From the NCBI GenBank assembly GCA_030690365.1, contig JAUYGX010000022.1, positions 1 through 64,000 on the forward strand: DNA of 64,000 bases, read 5' to 3'. Position numbers and translations under genes: made by a program. This DNA comes from Bacteroidales bacterium. Lineage in GTDB: Bacteria; Bacteroidota; Bacteroidia; Bacteroidales; F082. The notes beneath the pieces are model-generated. The model did no database searches. It was not told the DNA's origin and was given only the letters and a program-made list of their open reading frames with translations. Every line of letters begins with the position of its first letter. Position 1 is the first letter of the stretch. Below are positions 1-9,609 of this stretch, one piece after another.

Positions 1-23
1 TTGAAAACTGATCATCACCCCCG

Positions 24-163
24 TCACTCATCCTCGTTTGAGCGCAGCGGTAACGAGGATGCCATCGACAACAAAAATTACATGAATCAATGATACAGAA
101 ATAGAAAACACAAATTGTCAAACAGATCAGAAAAGAAAAAAAGAATTAACCAAAAATAGTAGC
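24..163 (+). repeat. Upstream repeat unit, copy 1, with hairpin
   Basis: This stretch precedes the truncated LRR gene and resembles 446-569, which precedes the intact copy. Both begin with CACTCATCC, then an inverted repeat (here 9-bp arms at 30-38 and 52-60, ATCCTCGTT/AACGAGGAT), then an A-rich tract containing GATACA and AAAACACAAATT, then the start codon. The similarity indicates that the upstream region and the gene were duplicated together. Confidence 0.6.
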
Positions 164-466
164 ATGAAAAAAATTACTCTACTTATTGCCTTTTTAGTGG
201 GATTACATTGGACTGCTTTTTCGCAGGGCTGTCTGCCTGGCACCTCGTATTTTTCAAGCCAGGCAGAGGTAGATGCTTTTCAAACCAACTACCCCGGTTG
301 CACCCAAATAGAAGGAAATATTGTAATTAATGGGAACGACATCACCCATTTAAACGCGTTTAGTAATGTCACTTCCATTGAGGGATTTTTTTATATTACA
401 AACGCATCCTCGCTAACAAACCTGACCGGATTGGATGCCTTAACTCTCACTCATCCGCGTTTGTAA
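164..466 (+). pseudogene. Truncated LRR-type secreted protein (5' fragment of tandem duplicate)
   Basis: The 100-residue product has a signal peptide (MKKITLLIAFLVGL...AFSQ) and the start of a leucine-rich, receptor-L-domain-like repeat region (ITHLNAFSNVTSIEGFFYI). It matches the N-terminus of the 471-residue protein encoded next at 570-1985. Homology stops after LTGLDAL near base 443. The last residues, LTHPRL, are read from the start of a second copy of the upstream repeat, and the TAA stop at 464-466 lies in that repeat's hairpin. The gene therefore lost its remaining repeats and its C-terminal secretion domain, most simply by recombination between duplicated copies. A short secreted product could still be made, but it would lack the T9SS signal. 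A real short gene is less likely. Confidence 0.7.
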
Positions 467-569
467 CGCGGATGTAAGAACAAAAAAAGTCTAACGAAAT
501 TGATACAATAACAGAAACCGAAAACACAAATTACCAAATAGAACAGAAAATAATAAATAATAAATAAAT
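446..569 (+). repeat. Upstream repeat unit, copy 2, with perfect hairpin
   Basis: Second copy of the unit at 24-163. Its hairpin is cleaner: 9-bp perfect arms ATCCGCGTT (453-461) and AACGCGGAT (465-473) around a 3-nt loop. It forms the 3' end of the truncated gene and the leader of the intact one. No poly-T follows the hairpin, so terminator function is doubtful. Confidence 0.6.
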
Positions 570-1985
570 ATGATGAAAAAAATTACTTTAATAATTGCAT
601 TTGTTGCTTTATCAGTAACACCCGCTTTGTCACAATGCCCACCATATGGGGCGGTATTTATGTCACAGGAAGAGATTGACAATTTCCCAGTAGTTTATCC
701 CGGATGTATTTCTATTACAGGAAACATCAACATTGATGGGAGCAATAACAGTATTACCAATCTCAATGGGTTAAGTAGTATACAATCCATAGGGCAACAC
801 CTGGAAATTACAAATACTTCACTTAGGAGCCTCGAGGGATTAGCTTCCTTAAAATATATAGGTAATAATTTGAATATTAATAACAATCCATTGCTTGTCA
901 GCCTGGATGGCATTGAGGCATTAACCAATGTAGGTGGTAGTCTGAAGATTGTGAGCAACGAATCCCTGGTAAGTATTGGATCATTACAGGCCCTTACCAT
1001 CTTAAATCGAGATGTAAGTATCAACATGAACCCTTCATTGGTCAACTTGTACGGAATGGAAAACATAACAAAAATTGAAGGTTATTTCGATCTTTATATG
1101 AATAATTCTCTTAGTAGTATGGTTGGTTTAGAAAAATTGACCTCTATCGGCGGTCTTGGCATAGAGCAAAATGCCTCATTATCGAGTCTTGAAGGATTAA
1201 ATAGCCTGAGTTCTCTCGGTACATTACTAATACAAAACAGTGAACTGTCCAGTTTTCATGGAATTGACCAACTTACTACTTTGCAAGGCATCTTTTATTG
1301 TAAAAACAATCCCAATTTGGTTAACTTTTCAGGACTGGAGAATCTTACTGCAATTGAACATAAATTGGTAATTGCTAACAATGGCAATCTGGTGAATTTT
1401 ACCGGACTCGATAACCTAAAGTCGATAAAATTAAAATTGGAGATTGTCGAAAATACAAAATTGGAAAACATCAATGCTTTAAGCAACACCAAATTGATTA
1501 CAGGGCTGATAAAACTCAACGACAACCCGGCTTTAACAAGTATTTCAGGAATTGGCAACATAAGTGCTGCTGATATCGACAGCCTTCACATTGGGAATAA
1601 TTCACTTTTGGCGCATTGTGAAATACAAAGTGTCTGCGATTATCTGGCACTGCCCAATGCAGCAACTGACATATACAGCAATGCTGAAGGGTGTAACAAT
1701 GTGATCGAAATCGATTCCGCCTGTCAGGCATCAGATATTTCCGAAATACAGTTTAGTGATTGGTATTCCATCTATCCTGTACCCGCTGATGACATACTTC
1801 ATATAACAGTATACAACAACCACAAAATAGATAAAATAGCCATTTACAATCAACTTGGACAAACCGCTATTTCTATTCAACCCGGTAATTCTGAATTAGA
1901 TATTTCGAATCTTAAATCTGGTTTGTATATTATTGAAATTGTGGGCGGTGACATTAAATTAAGAAACAGACTGATTGTTCGTTAA
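570..1985 (+). CDS. Leucine-rich-repeat protein with T9SS sorting domain
   Basis: Predicted secreted or surface protein of 471 residues. It has a signal peptide (residues 1-22, ending LSQ) and roughly a dozen irregular leucine-rich repeats of the form GLENLTxIxGxLxIxxNxxLxNL (about residues 50-345), typical of bacterial receptor-L-like LRR proteins. The last ~75 residues form a type A T9SS sorting domain beginning YSIYPVPADD, with LKSGLYIIEI near the end. Two adjacent ATGs (570 and 573) are both possible starts. The LRR region suggests protein or carbohydrate binding outside the cell, but no ligand can be inferred. It is the intact partner of the truncated copy just upstream and is followed 48 bp later by the Rhs-type gene on the same strand. 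Confidence 0.85.
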   Translation: MMKKITLIIAFVALSVTPALSQCPPYGAVFMSQEEIDNFPVVYPGCISITGNINIDGSNNSITNLNGLSSIQSIGQHLEITNTSLRSLEGLASLKYIGNNLNINNNPLLVSLDGIEALTNVGGSLKIVSNESLVSIGSLQALTILNRDVSINMNPSLVNLYGMENITKIEGYFDLYMNNSLSSMVGLEKLTSIGGLGIEQNASLSSLEGLNSLSSLGTLLIQNSELSSFHGIDQLTTLQGIFYCKNNPNLVNFSGLENLTAIEHKLVIANNGNLVNFTGLDNLKSIKLKLEIVENTKLENINALSNTKLITGLIKLNDNPALTSISGIGNISAADIDSLHIGNNSLLAHCEIQSVCDYLALPNAATDIYSNAEGCNNVIEIDSACQASDISEIQFSDWYSIYPVPADDILHITVYNNHKIDKIAIYNQLGQTAISIQPGNSELDISNLKSGLYIIEIVGGDIKLRNRLIVR

Positions 1986-2033
1986 GAGCTCAACTGAAGG
2001 ACATTAATTTAGAAATATTGTAACAGCCAGAAT

Positions 2034-5000
2034 ATGAAAAAAATAGCATTATTAGTTAGCATAACCCTTGTAGGTATTATTAATTGTTCACTACTTTACC
2101 CGCAAGGGGGACAAAGATTAATTGAACTTGATGATTATACCAAAGTGGTTCCTCCATCGCCAACAGCATATGAGCTGGGTAAGTACGGTCAGGTTCCTGT
2201 TGGCTATTTTACGGGGACACCTAATATTTCAGTTCCTCTGTACACATATCAGGCTGGTAGAATATCGATCCCAATTTCTTTAAGTTATAATTCCAATGGA
2301 ATCAAAGTAGATCAGTTGGCTTCAAATGTAGGATTGGGATGGAGTTTAGATGCTGGTGGTGTTATTACCAGAATTGTTAAAGACCTACCCGATGAAAGTT
2401 CATATGAACATTTACCCTTCTCCAGGATATCCCGACCACTCGGCATAATGGACTACAAGTATTTTCTTCAGGGTTCTGACGTAACGATGGATTCAGAGGC
2501 TGATGTTTACATGTATAATTTTATGGGTTATAGCGGAAAATTTATGTATGACAGGGATAAAAAAGTCATGTTAATGCCGGTAAAAGATTTGTTAATTGAT
2601 CAGTATATGATTGTCGGAACCGACGATTTTGGTTTTAGAATAACAACGGCAGATGGCATGATTTACGAATTTGAAGCAATTGAAAAGACACTGTCATTTT
2701 CAAACACAAGAGATATGAATCATCCGTTGATTACAGCCTGGTATTTATCTAGGATTATTCATCCTTTAGGAAATGAAGTTGCATTTTATTACAATAGCGG
2801 AACATATGAGTATATCAATTCAACAGCTCAATACTATTATAAAAGCGACGTAAATCCTCCATGTTCGGATGAAAATGGTTGTAAAAATTACGATGAGGTA
2901 AAGACCCTAGATAACCATTCAATTATAAGTTTCAAGAGATTATCAAGCCTGAGTTCAAATAATCCAATTAATGGATCGGTAGAGTTTTATTACGATCTTG
3001 ATCATCCGGAAGTTTACAATTACAAATTGATTACTAAAATTAGTGTAAATAATGCTGAAAATGTGATAGTTGAAAATTTGATGTTTGACTATTTATCGAC
3101 CTATAATAAACGGGTGTTTCTTTCCAATATTAAATATAAAGACACTACCAAACAATATCACTTTGAATATGTTAATCCTGAAGCACTATGTGAACGACTT
3201 TCATATTCTCAGGATTATTGGGGTTATTATAACAATGAGTCTAACAGTAGTCTACTCCCACAAATAACCGACCATTCTCTCTTTATTGATTGGACGGGAT
3301 ATGGTCACCGTGAACCCAGAAACATTTTTGCGCAAAAGGGATTGTTAAAAAAGATAACTTATCCAACGGGTGGATCTACTAATTTCAATTATGAGGCCAA
3401 TACTTACTTCGGAGATGAAGTTGTGTACCCTGATATTACAACAATTAATTTAGAAACAATTTGTGAGACACGACCTTGTTATGGTGTGTGGGACACTACA
3501 GGTCTGATTTCATTTGACAATAGAGCTATAATTGAGGCTTCTGCTATGTTAGCCCCTGGATGCGACTCCATCCATTCACCTGGTGCAGATGTTGAAATTA
3601 TCGATATCAGTACAGGTGAAATATCCCCTATTTTGATAAAAAACGGTTCAGGATGGATTAATGGGGGTAATCCATACACAATACTTTCCAAGAATGTTGA
3701 TTTAAGATTCGATCTAAAAGAAGGTCATTCCTATAAAGTAATCATTACTCCCTCTGCTTTTTGTCAGAAAGCAACCTTTAATATGGACTATTATTACCAA
3801 GATTATACTGTAGTACAGAAGGATATTGAAACAGGTGGATCACGCATAAAACAAACCATCAATTATGAACCTATAACCGGAATCTACGACACAACTGCCT
3901 ATTACTATAATGAATACGAAAACATACTTAAATCTTCTGGAGAGCCTGGTTCTAAAGGGTATTATATATCGGAAAGAACAAACAGAATGCAATGTGGTTT
4001 CCCTTGTAGTTTTATTGACTGTAAATTTTGGATACTTCAATCTAATAGCCTTACCAGCCTTTTTAATATTGGAAGTAACAATATTTACTACGAATTCGTC
4101 ACGGTTAGTAAAGGGGGAAGTGATTTTCAAAATGGTGGCGAAACACACGAGTATATCATCCAGCGCGATTATGCAGGTTTCCCCCTGTTGGGCGATGGAT
4201 TTGCTCAAAGTTCATCCACCTGGACAAATTTTGGATGGAACAACGGACTTGAAAAATCGGTAAAAACATTTAAAGTCGAGAATAATAGTACCATTCCTGT
4301 ATCCATTGTAACAAATAACTATACAAATGATGAAAGAATGGCCGATACTATTTACTCCTATGCGATAACTAAAGATTATGACAATATTTGCTCGCCAGAT
4401 AATAATTTTTATCATATCTGTACAGATGAAGAAACTCAGAGGTATTCTCTTGGGTGGAGGTGTAATCTTAGTCACACACACCATTGGTATTGCGGAAGTA
4501 CCGGAACATATTGTATCGCCGACCCACAACCTTTTTGGAACCACAATGTTCGTGACACCTTATTTCACCCATGTTATAATCGCGAAGAAGGAGAAACAAT
4601 TATCTACCACGACCAACTCGACAACTTAAACGTAATAGAATACATGAGCCTGTCATCCTGGAACTATATGTCAAGCTCAACTTTAGAAGAATACAGCTCG
4701 GATAACACAGGTAAAGTTTCAAAGACTACAGAATATTTCTATGATAACCCCAATCACCTGCAGTTAAGCCGGGTCGAAAGTGAAGATAGCAAGAGTAATA
4801 TGCTAAAAACGCAAATGTATTTTCCACAGGATTATGACACCAGCATCTTTAGCAACCTCATCCACAAACATATCATTAGCAGCCCCATCGACCAGCGAAC
4901 ATTGTATAACAACAAATTGCAAAACGGCAGGTTAGTTAAATACAACGAACTGAGCCAACCCGTTGAAATCTATGAAGCAGAGACGGAGAAAGGAACCGAA

Positions 5001-5480
5001 CTGGCTTTTAATCAGAATAACCCTTATTCATATGCCAATGACGTTAAAAAGAAAATTCTTGAGTATGATCCAACAAGCCATAATTTGGTCTCTTATAAAA
5101 ACGAGGGAGATATGGAAACGGTTATTTTGTGGGGTTACAATTACAGTAAACCCATCGCGAAAATTGAAAATGCAACTACGGTTGCTGTAGTGCAGGTTCT
5201 AACCGAAATTGGTGAGTCATACGAAAGTCTACAAACTTTATCCGGTGATGACCTTATTGATAAAATAAATCAATTAAGGGAAAGTCCTTCGTTAGCGAAT
5301 TCTATGGTAACCTCATATACTTACAATCCTATGATTGGAATGACATCGGTAACGGATCCAAATGGCATTATCACCAAATACGATTATGATGATTTCGGAA
5401 GGCTCCAGACAATCAGTGATACCCTGGATAATATTCTTAAACATTTTGATTATCACTATGCAGAAATAGAAATTAAGTAA
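2034..5480 (+). CDS. RHS/YD-repeat secreted protein
   Basis: The 1148-residue protein has an N-terminal signal peptide (MKKIALLVSITLVGIINCSL). Its first section, with VPVGYFTGTPNISVPLYTY and GLGWSLDAGG at about residues 45-120, is typical of Bacteroidota Rhs-like shell proteins. The C-terminal part carries YD-type repeats such as TDPNGIITKYDYDDFGRLQ (around 1110-1130). It ends soon after, without an RHS core motif (PxxxxDPxG) or a toxin tip. Orphan shells ending at NILKHFDYHY are common in this phylum, so this need not be a broken toxin gene. No T9SS domain was seen. It lies between the LRR gene and another T9SS cargo gene with short spacers, suggesting co-transcription. The role is probably cell-surface; the exact function is unknown. 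Confidence 0.8.
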   Translation: MKKIALLVSITLVGIINCSLLYPQGGQRLIELDDYTKVVPPSPTAYELGKYGQVPVGYFTGTPNISVPLYTYQAGRISIPISLSYNSNGIKVDQLASNVGLGWSLDAGGVITRIVKDLPDESSYEHLPFSRISRPLGIMDYKYFLQGSDVTMDSEADVYMYNFMGYSGKFMYDRDKKVMLMPVKDLLIDQYMIVGTDDFGFRITTADGMIYEFEAIEKTLSFSNTRDMNHPLITAWYLSRIIHPLGNEVAFYYNSGTYEYINSTAQYYYKSDVNPPCSDENGCKNYDEVKTLDNHSIISFKRLSSLSSNNPINGSVEFYYDLDHPEVYNYKLITKISVNNAENVIVENLMFDYLSTYNKRVFLSNIKYKDTTKQYHFEYVNPEALCERLSYSQDYWGYYNNESNSSLLPQITDHSLFIDWTGYGHREPRNIFAQKGLLKKITYPTGGSTNFNYEANTYFGDEVVYPDITTINLETICETRPCYGVWDTTGLISFDNRAIIEASAMLAPGCDSIHSPGADVEIIDISTGEISPILIKNGSGWINGGNPYTILSKNVDLRFDLKEGHSYKVIITPSAFCQKATFNMDYYYQDYTVVQKDIETGGSRIKQTINYEPITGIYDTTAYYYNEYENILKSSGEPGSKGYYISERTNRMQCGFPCSFIDCKFWILQSNSLTSLFNIGSNNIYYEFVTVSKGGSDFQNGGETHEYIIQRDYAGFPLLGDGFAQSSSTWTNFGWNNGLEKSVKTFKVENNSTIPVSIVTNNYTNDERMADTIYSYAITKDYDNICSPDNNFYHICTDEETQRYSLGWRCNLSHTHHWYCGSTGTYCIADPQPFWNHNVRDTLFHPCYNREEGETIIYHDQLDNLNVIEYMSLSSWNYMSSSTLEEYSSDNTGKVSKTTEYFYDNPNHLQLSRVESEDSKSNMLKTQMYFPQDYDTSIFSNLIHKHIISSPIDQRTLYNNKLQNGRLVKYNELSQPVEIYEAETEKGTELAFNQNNPYSYANDVKKKILEYDPTSHNLVSYKNEGDMETVILWGYNYSKPIAKIENATTVAVVQVLTEIGESYESLQTLSGDDLIDKINQLRESPSLANSMVTSYTYNPMIGMTSVTDPNGIITKYDYDDFGRLQTISDTLDNILKHFDYHYAEIEIK

Positions 5481-5515
5481 ATCCGATTATTCAATAACAT
5501 CAATTCAAAATAATT

Positions 5516-7006
5516 ATGAAACAGATTCTTATCCTATTATTACTTGCTGTAATCATCACCTCATCTTACAGTCAAACCAAACAACAATTCGACCAAAAAG
5601 TTGATTCAATCCTCGCTATTAACCTGCAAAATCATGTGCGTCAGGATACCTTATGGGTGTTGGATAAAAGTATGACCTATCAGGGATTAATTACTAAATT
5701 AGAACGTACTTATGAGGTGCTTTCGCGCAACGAGCAGGGAAATGCCCTTATAGCAATTGATTTGGTTGATGAAGGTTATGCAGCATATTCTGGTAACAAC
5801 ACGTTTGATTCGATCGTATATTTTGATGGAGAACAGGTTGAGAAGAAGTTTTCGAAGGTGTGGAATAGTTACACCCAGAAGTGGGTTGAAAATGATTACA
5901 AAGAGTATGAGGCTACAGGATTGGTAAAGGAAAGACTTTCGAAAGGTTACATAGATTATCTTTCTGAGTATAGGTACGGATATCGAGATTATTATTACAA
6001 TAACTCTGACAGACCTGATTCCAGCTTTACTTATTCTTACCTGTCGGTTAATGATTCCTGGCTCCCCAAGGCCAAAACAGTTTATTTTTATGATGATCAT
6101 GGAAATGATACCCTGATTTGGTTTTATAAATGGAACGAGAGCCAATGGCAGGATAGTGCCAGACTTCATCAGCATTTTCAGAATAATATGATGGTCCTCG
6201 CTTTGGGATACGTTTTCCGTGAATATAGTCATTCCTGGGGTAAATACTTTCAACAATCAAAGTCGTACAATGCAGCTGGATTATTGGACACACTGTCGAT
6301 GAGATTTTGGGATAATAATGATAACAACTGGTACGATTATTCAAAAAAAACGTATACCTATGACAATCAAAACAGAATTGTTCATCGGCTCGAATTATTG
6401 AAAAAGTATTCTCCCCAAATGGAAAATGACAAAAATTATTTCTTTGAATATAATGTAGATAGTGAAATAATTATTTACCAGAGATGGTCTGCACAATCAG
6501 ACATGTGGGTGAACGCCACACTTCAGATAACCTCACTTATTGCTGATAATATTATTGACACGGTTCAACTCCAGGCATGGGACGACTATTATGAAAAATG
6601 GGCACCTCAAGAGCTTAACTTAAATAAATATGATAGCCACTTCAATCTTGTCGAGAGTAGTGAGTTCTTTTATTATTCTAACGATTGGGTATTTAAAAAC
6701 AAAACCGACTACTACTGGTCCCCCTTTATCCCCAATGCCATACCCGAAATCATTGCAAATGCGGTGGATGTGTTCCCCAACCCGGCTTTGACGCAGGTGA
6801 GTTTTGTATTGCCAGAAGACTTTGTACTTCAGAACGAAGAAACCTTTCTTCAGGTCTTTAACCTTTCCGGACAGAAAATAGCTGAAATACCAATAAAGGA
6901 AGGAAAAGCGATTTGGAATTGTTCATCGGTAAAACCAGGTTTGTATGTGTATTCTACTGTGCTGAACAGAAGAAAAATCACCGGGAAAATAGTGGTTACG
7001 AATTAG
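5516..7006 (+). CDS. T9SS cargo protein of unknown function
   Basis: The 496-residue protein has a signal peptide (MKQILILLLLAVIITSSYSQ). Its middle is built of aromatic-rich repeats with recurring W-x(n)-Y-x-YD motifs (for example YDYSKKTYTYDNQNRIVH), about residues 110-400. A C-terminal type A sorting domain starts near residue 417 (VDVFPNPALTQVSF) and contains VKPGLYVYS. I do not recognise the central domain. The repeat style resembles the text-like YD repeats of the neighbouring Rhs protein, but the canonical motif is absent. It follows the Rhs gene by 35 bp on the same strand and probably belongs to the same surface-protein transcription unit. Confidence 0.75.
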   Translation: MKQILILLLLAVIITSSYSQTKQQFDQKVDSILAINLQNHVRQDTLWVLDKSMTYQGLITKLERTYEVLSRNEQGNALIAIDLVDEGYAAYSGNNTFDSIVYFDGEQVEKKFSKVWNSYTQKWVENDYKEYEATGLVKERLSKGYIDYLSEYRYGYRDYYYNNSDRPDSSFTYSYLSVNDSWLPKAKTVYFYDDHGNDTLIWFYKWNESQWQDSARLHQHFQNNMMVLALGYVFREYSHSWGKYFQQSKSYNAAGLLDTLSMRFWDNNDNNWYDYSKKTYTYDNQNRIVHRLELLKKYSPQMENDKNYFFEYNVDSEIIIYQRWSAQSDMWVNATLQITSLIADNIIDTVQLQAWDDYYEKWAPQELNLNKYDSHFNLVESSEFFYYSNDWVFKNKTDYYWSPFIPNAIPEIIANAVDVFPNPALTQVSFVLPEDFVLQNEETFLQVFNLSGQKIAEIPIKEGKAIWNCSSVKPGLYVYSTVLNRRKITGKIVVTN

Positions 7007-7159
7007 AATCTGTGTGCATTTTGTTTTAGACTACTTTGGAAGCCAAAAAAGAGGGATGGCAAGAATGAAGAAATATAATTTCTTTATGTTGGAAATATTA
7101 AAACCCCAAATGTAGGAAAAAGCATTTAATCAGTTCGGATTCGGCAGTCAGGCTGTATC

Positions 7160-7954
7160 TTAGTGAAGGTGTGGCAATAACCCTGAAACAACACTTTTAA
7201 AATCATAAACCCCGAACATATCGGCGGAGGTGATGAGGATGATCACTACTATGACCCATTTCACAAAATCAACGCCTTTGCTTACGGCTAACCGCGATGC
7301 AATCAGGGCTCCGGTTACATTGCCAATGGCCAGGATAAGGCCGTAAATCCAGTTCACCTGGTTATACCACAGGAAAACCAACAAGGTAAAGGGCGAATAC
7401 GCCAGCACAATAAACACTTTGATGGCGTTGGCTTTTACCAGGTTGAAACCTGCACCGCCCACGATTCCGGCCAACAAGAAATATCCCACACCCATGTGGA
7501 TAAATCCACCATATATACCGATGGCAAAGAATATCAGGTACAGTTTCCAGTCGAGGGGTTTGCTGGTGATTTCTGTCCGTCCGTAAATATATTTGTGCGG
7601 TTTGTAAAAAATAAAAACCAACATCACCAACATGATGATGCCCACCGCTTTTTCGAAAATATCTTCCCTGATATCCACTGCCAGCCAGGCACCGATAAGC
7701 GAGCCCAATATTGTTGGGATAGACAAATACAGGGCTTTGCGAAATTCAAGTACCTTTTGCTGTCGGAAACTGGTGGTGGCAGTAAGTGTTTGTATGGTGA
7801 TGGCAATGCGGTTGGTGCCATTGGCAATGGTGGCGGGCAGCCCGAGCATCATCAATACCGACAATGAGATGATACTTCCCCCACCGGCCAGCGTATTGAT
7901 GAATCCAACCATCAACCCTGCCGTAATAAGAATGCTAATTTCAACAGCACCCAT
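7160..7954 (-). CDS. Sulfite exporter TauE/SafE family membrane protein
   Basis: A 264-residue integral membrane protein with about eight hydrophobic segments. It opens with GLMVGFINTLAGGGSIISL (residues 13-31), the glycine-rich first-repeat signature of the TauE/SafE family, and has a second related repeat at GGFIHMGVGYFLLAGIVGG. Family members export sulfite, sulfoacetate or other organosulfur anions, but many homologues have no assigned substrate and nothing here names one. It lies 30 bp downstream of thiL on the same strand and is probably co-transcribed with it; no functional link is evident. Confidence 0.85.
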   Translation of the reverse strand: MGAVEISILITAGLMVGFINTLAGGGSIISLSVLMMLGLPATIANGTNRIAITIQTLTATTSFRQQKVLEFRKALYLSIPTILGSLIGAWLAVDIREDIFEKAVGIIMLVMLVFIFYKPHKYIYGRTEITSKPLDWKLYLIFFAIGIYGGFIHMGVGYFLLAGIVGGAGFNLVKANAIKVFIVLAYSPFTLLVFLWYNQVNWIYGLILAIGNVTGALIASRLAVSKGVDFVKWVIVVIILITSADMFGVYDFKSVVSGLLPHLH

Positions 7955-7984
7955 TTTGTTGAATATAAGTATTTTAAAGTTCTT

Positions 7985-9055
7985 TTATCCTTTTCTGGTT
8001 GTCATATTTCTCTTTTTCAGTGCATCCCAGCCCTGGGCCTGCAAAGGAATAGATTGGTTGTCGTTTGTAACCAGGTTTTCGCCATCATCGGGGTCAGTCA
8101 TGTATCCGATAATGGAGATGCCTTCCAGTTCCTTTACTTTTTCAAAATCGGATTGTTTGATGGTAAACAGCAATTCATAATCTTCACCTCCATTTAAAGC
8201 CGCCACCGAAGGAACGATATTAAATTCCTTAGCCGTGTCGAAGGTAAGTTGGTCGATGGGGATTTTATCTTCATAAATGGTACAACCTGTCCCTGATGCT
8301 TTGCACAGATGCATGGCTTCGGAGGCCAGCCCGTCAGAAATATCGATCATCGAAGTGGGTTTTACTCCGGCATCATCCAGTATTTTCAGGATATTCATTC
8401 TGGCTTCAGGCTTTAGCTGTCGTTCGAGCAGGTATTCTTTGTCGGTTAAGTCGGGTTGCATATTCGGGTCGGCCAGGAACACCGATTTTTCTCTTTCAAG
8501 AAGCAAAAGGCCCATATAGGCCGCCCCCAAATCACCACTCACACATAGTAAATCATTTGGTGAAGCCCCTTTGCGATACACTACCTTTTCGGGATCGGCC
8601 TCGCCGATGATGGTGAGACTTAAAAACAACCCAGCAGGACTGGAGGTGGTATCACCACCAATTAAATCTACCTGATAAACTTCACATGCTTTTTTTATCC
8701 CGACATATATTTCCTGGATGGCTTCGGCAGAATATTTTGATGAAACACCAAGTCCTACAAGCATTTGTTTTGGAGTGCCATTCATAGCCGCAATATCCGA
8801 AATATTGACAACCGCAGCCTTATAGCCCAGGTGCTTTAAAGGCATGTAAACCATGTCGAAATGAATGCCCTCGATGAGCAAATCCTTTGAAACAAGCATT
8901 ACTTTTCCGGTTTCCGGCTGGATGACTGCAGCATCATCGCCTACCCCGACTATTGTAGCCGGATGAATCGTGTGAAGGTCTTTGGTAAGTGCATCAATGA
9001 GACCAAATTCACCCAAAGCGGATAAATCGGTAAGTTTTTCTGTTGAATCAGACAT
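7985..9055 (-). CDS. thiL: Thiamine-monophosphate kinase
   Basis: ThiL phosphorylates thiamine monophosphate to thiamine diphosphate, the last step of cofactor synthesis in the cytosol. The 356-residue protein shows the family motifs in order: GVGDDAAVI, SKDLLIEGIHFD, ISDIAAMNG, LIGGDTTSS, SGDLGAAYMG, MIDISDGLASE and LNGGEDYELLF. These include the acidic Mg-ATP ligands. I chose the ATG at 9055; a TTG six codons upstream is open but unnecessary. The -7-like CAAAAATA at 9071-9078 (TATTTTTG on the coding strand) is a plausible promoter element. No TPP riboswitch fits in the short upstream gap. Confidence 0.93.
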   Translation of the reverse strand: MSDSTEKLTDLSALGEFGLIDALTKDLHTIHPATIVGVGDDAAVIQPETGKVMLVSKDLLIEGIHFDMVYMPLKHLGYKAAVVNISDIAAMNGTPKQMLVGLGVSSKYSAEAIQEIYVGIKKACEVYQVDLIGGDTTSSPAGLFLSLTIIGEADPEKVVYRKGASPNDLLCVSGDLGAAYMGLLLLEREKSVFLADPNMQPDLTDKEYLLERQLKPEARMNILKILDDAGVKPTSMIDISDGLASEAMHLCKASGTGCTIYEDKIPIDQLTFDTAKEFNIVPSVAALNGGEDYELLFTIKQSDFEKVKELEGISIIGYMTDPDDGENLVTNDNQSIPLQAQGWDALKKRNMTTRKG

Positions 9056-9094
9056 AGGGATATTTTTGGGCAAAAATAAGCTAAAATCGTGGTT

Positions 9095-9122
9095 TTTGGT
9101 GGGTGTGTTTTTCGTTACTTTG
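9095..9122 (+). promoter_or_regulatory. Candidate promoter for the small lipoprotein
   Basis: TTTG at 9095-9098, 16 bases, then TTACTTTG at 9115-9122, close to the Bacteroidota TTTG/TAnnTTTG pattern. It lies 32 bases before the ATG at 9154. Spacing is slightly short and the first half of the -7 box is imperfect. Confidence 0.35.
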
Positions 9123-9153
9123 GGTCTGTAAAAAGGGATTAATTAATTTAGGT

Positions 9154-9609
9154 ATGAAAAGGTGGCTGTTGATTCTTTCAGGTTTTTTTCTTCTGTTGGG
9201 ATGTGTTCCCAATTCGGAAGATACTTTTGTTCAGATGAAAAATCTTGAAGGGAACTGGTCCTCGGCCGGTAACGTGCTTATTAATCTGCAATGGAAATCC
9301 ATTGGCGATTCTGCCTTAAAAGGGCGTTTGTACACCTTATTGGTTGCCGACACTTCCTGCGTTGAACAATATGTTATTTTTAAACGCAATGATTCCGTAT
9401 TCGCACAATTGGGGAACTGTGAAGGATATTTACACCCTCAATTGCTTTTGTTAAATAAAAGCAGAGGGAATTTGTTTCGGTTTGAAAACATGAACCGCCC
9501 CTATCCCAACCGGATTGTTTTTGAATGGAAAAGCGATTCTTTGTTTGTATTTCGTAAAGAAAACAGCCGCGGTAATAAACCCATTGAATTTTTGATGAAG
9601 AGGAATTAG
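9154..9609 (+). CDS. Small lipoprotein of unknown function
   Basis: A 151-residue protein beginning MKRWLLILSGFFLLLGC, a lipoprotein signal with lipobox LLGC, so it is probably anchored in the cell envelope. The rest (GNWSSAGNVLINLQWKSIGD; MNRPYPNRIVFEWKSDSLFV) looks like a small beta-rich, lipocalin-like or DUF-type fold; that is inference only. The ATG at 9154 is preferred over an open GTG at 9103 because it places the signal peptide at the N-terminus. The gene is divergent from thiL and is followed directly by the non-coding repeat island. Confidence 0.65.
   Translation: MKRWLLILSGFFLLLGCVPNSEDTFVQMKNLEGNWSSAGNVLINLQWKSIGDSALKGRLYTLLVADTSCVEQYVIFKRNDSVFAQLGNCEGYLHPQLLLLNKSRGNLFRFENMNRPYPNRIVFEWKSDSLFVFRKENSRGNKPIEFLMKRN

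Noticed and set aside
24-60. Rho-independent terminator at the hairpin near base 30-60
   Set aside because: No T-run follows on either strand; better explained as part of the duplicated upstream unit.
2034-5480. Rhs toxin with C-terminal effector and immunity gene
   Set aside because: The protein ends before any RHS core motif, and the next gene is a T9SS cargo protein, not an immunity protein.
7985-9100. TPP riboswitch for thiL
   Set aside because: The upstream gap is under 100 bases, divergent, and contains no thi-box-like CTGAGA or ACCTGA motifs.
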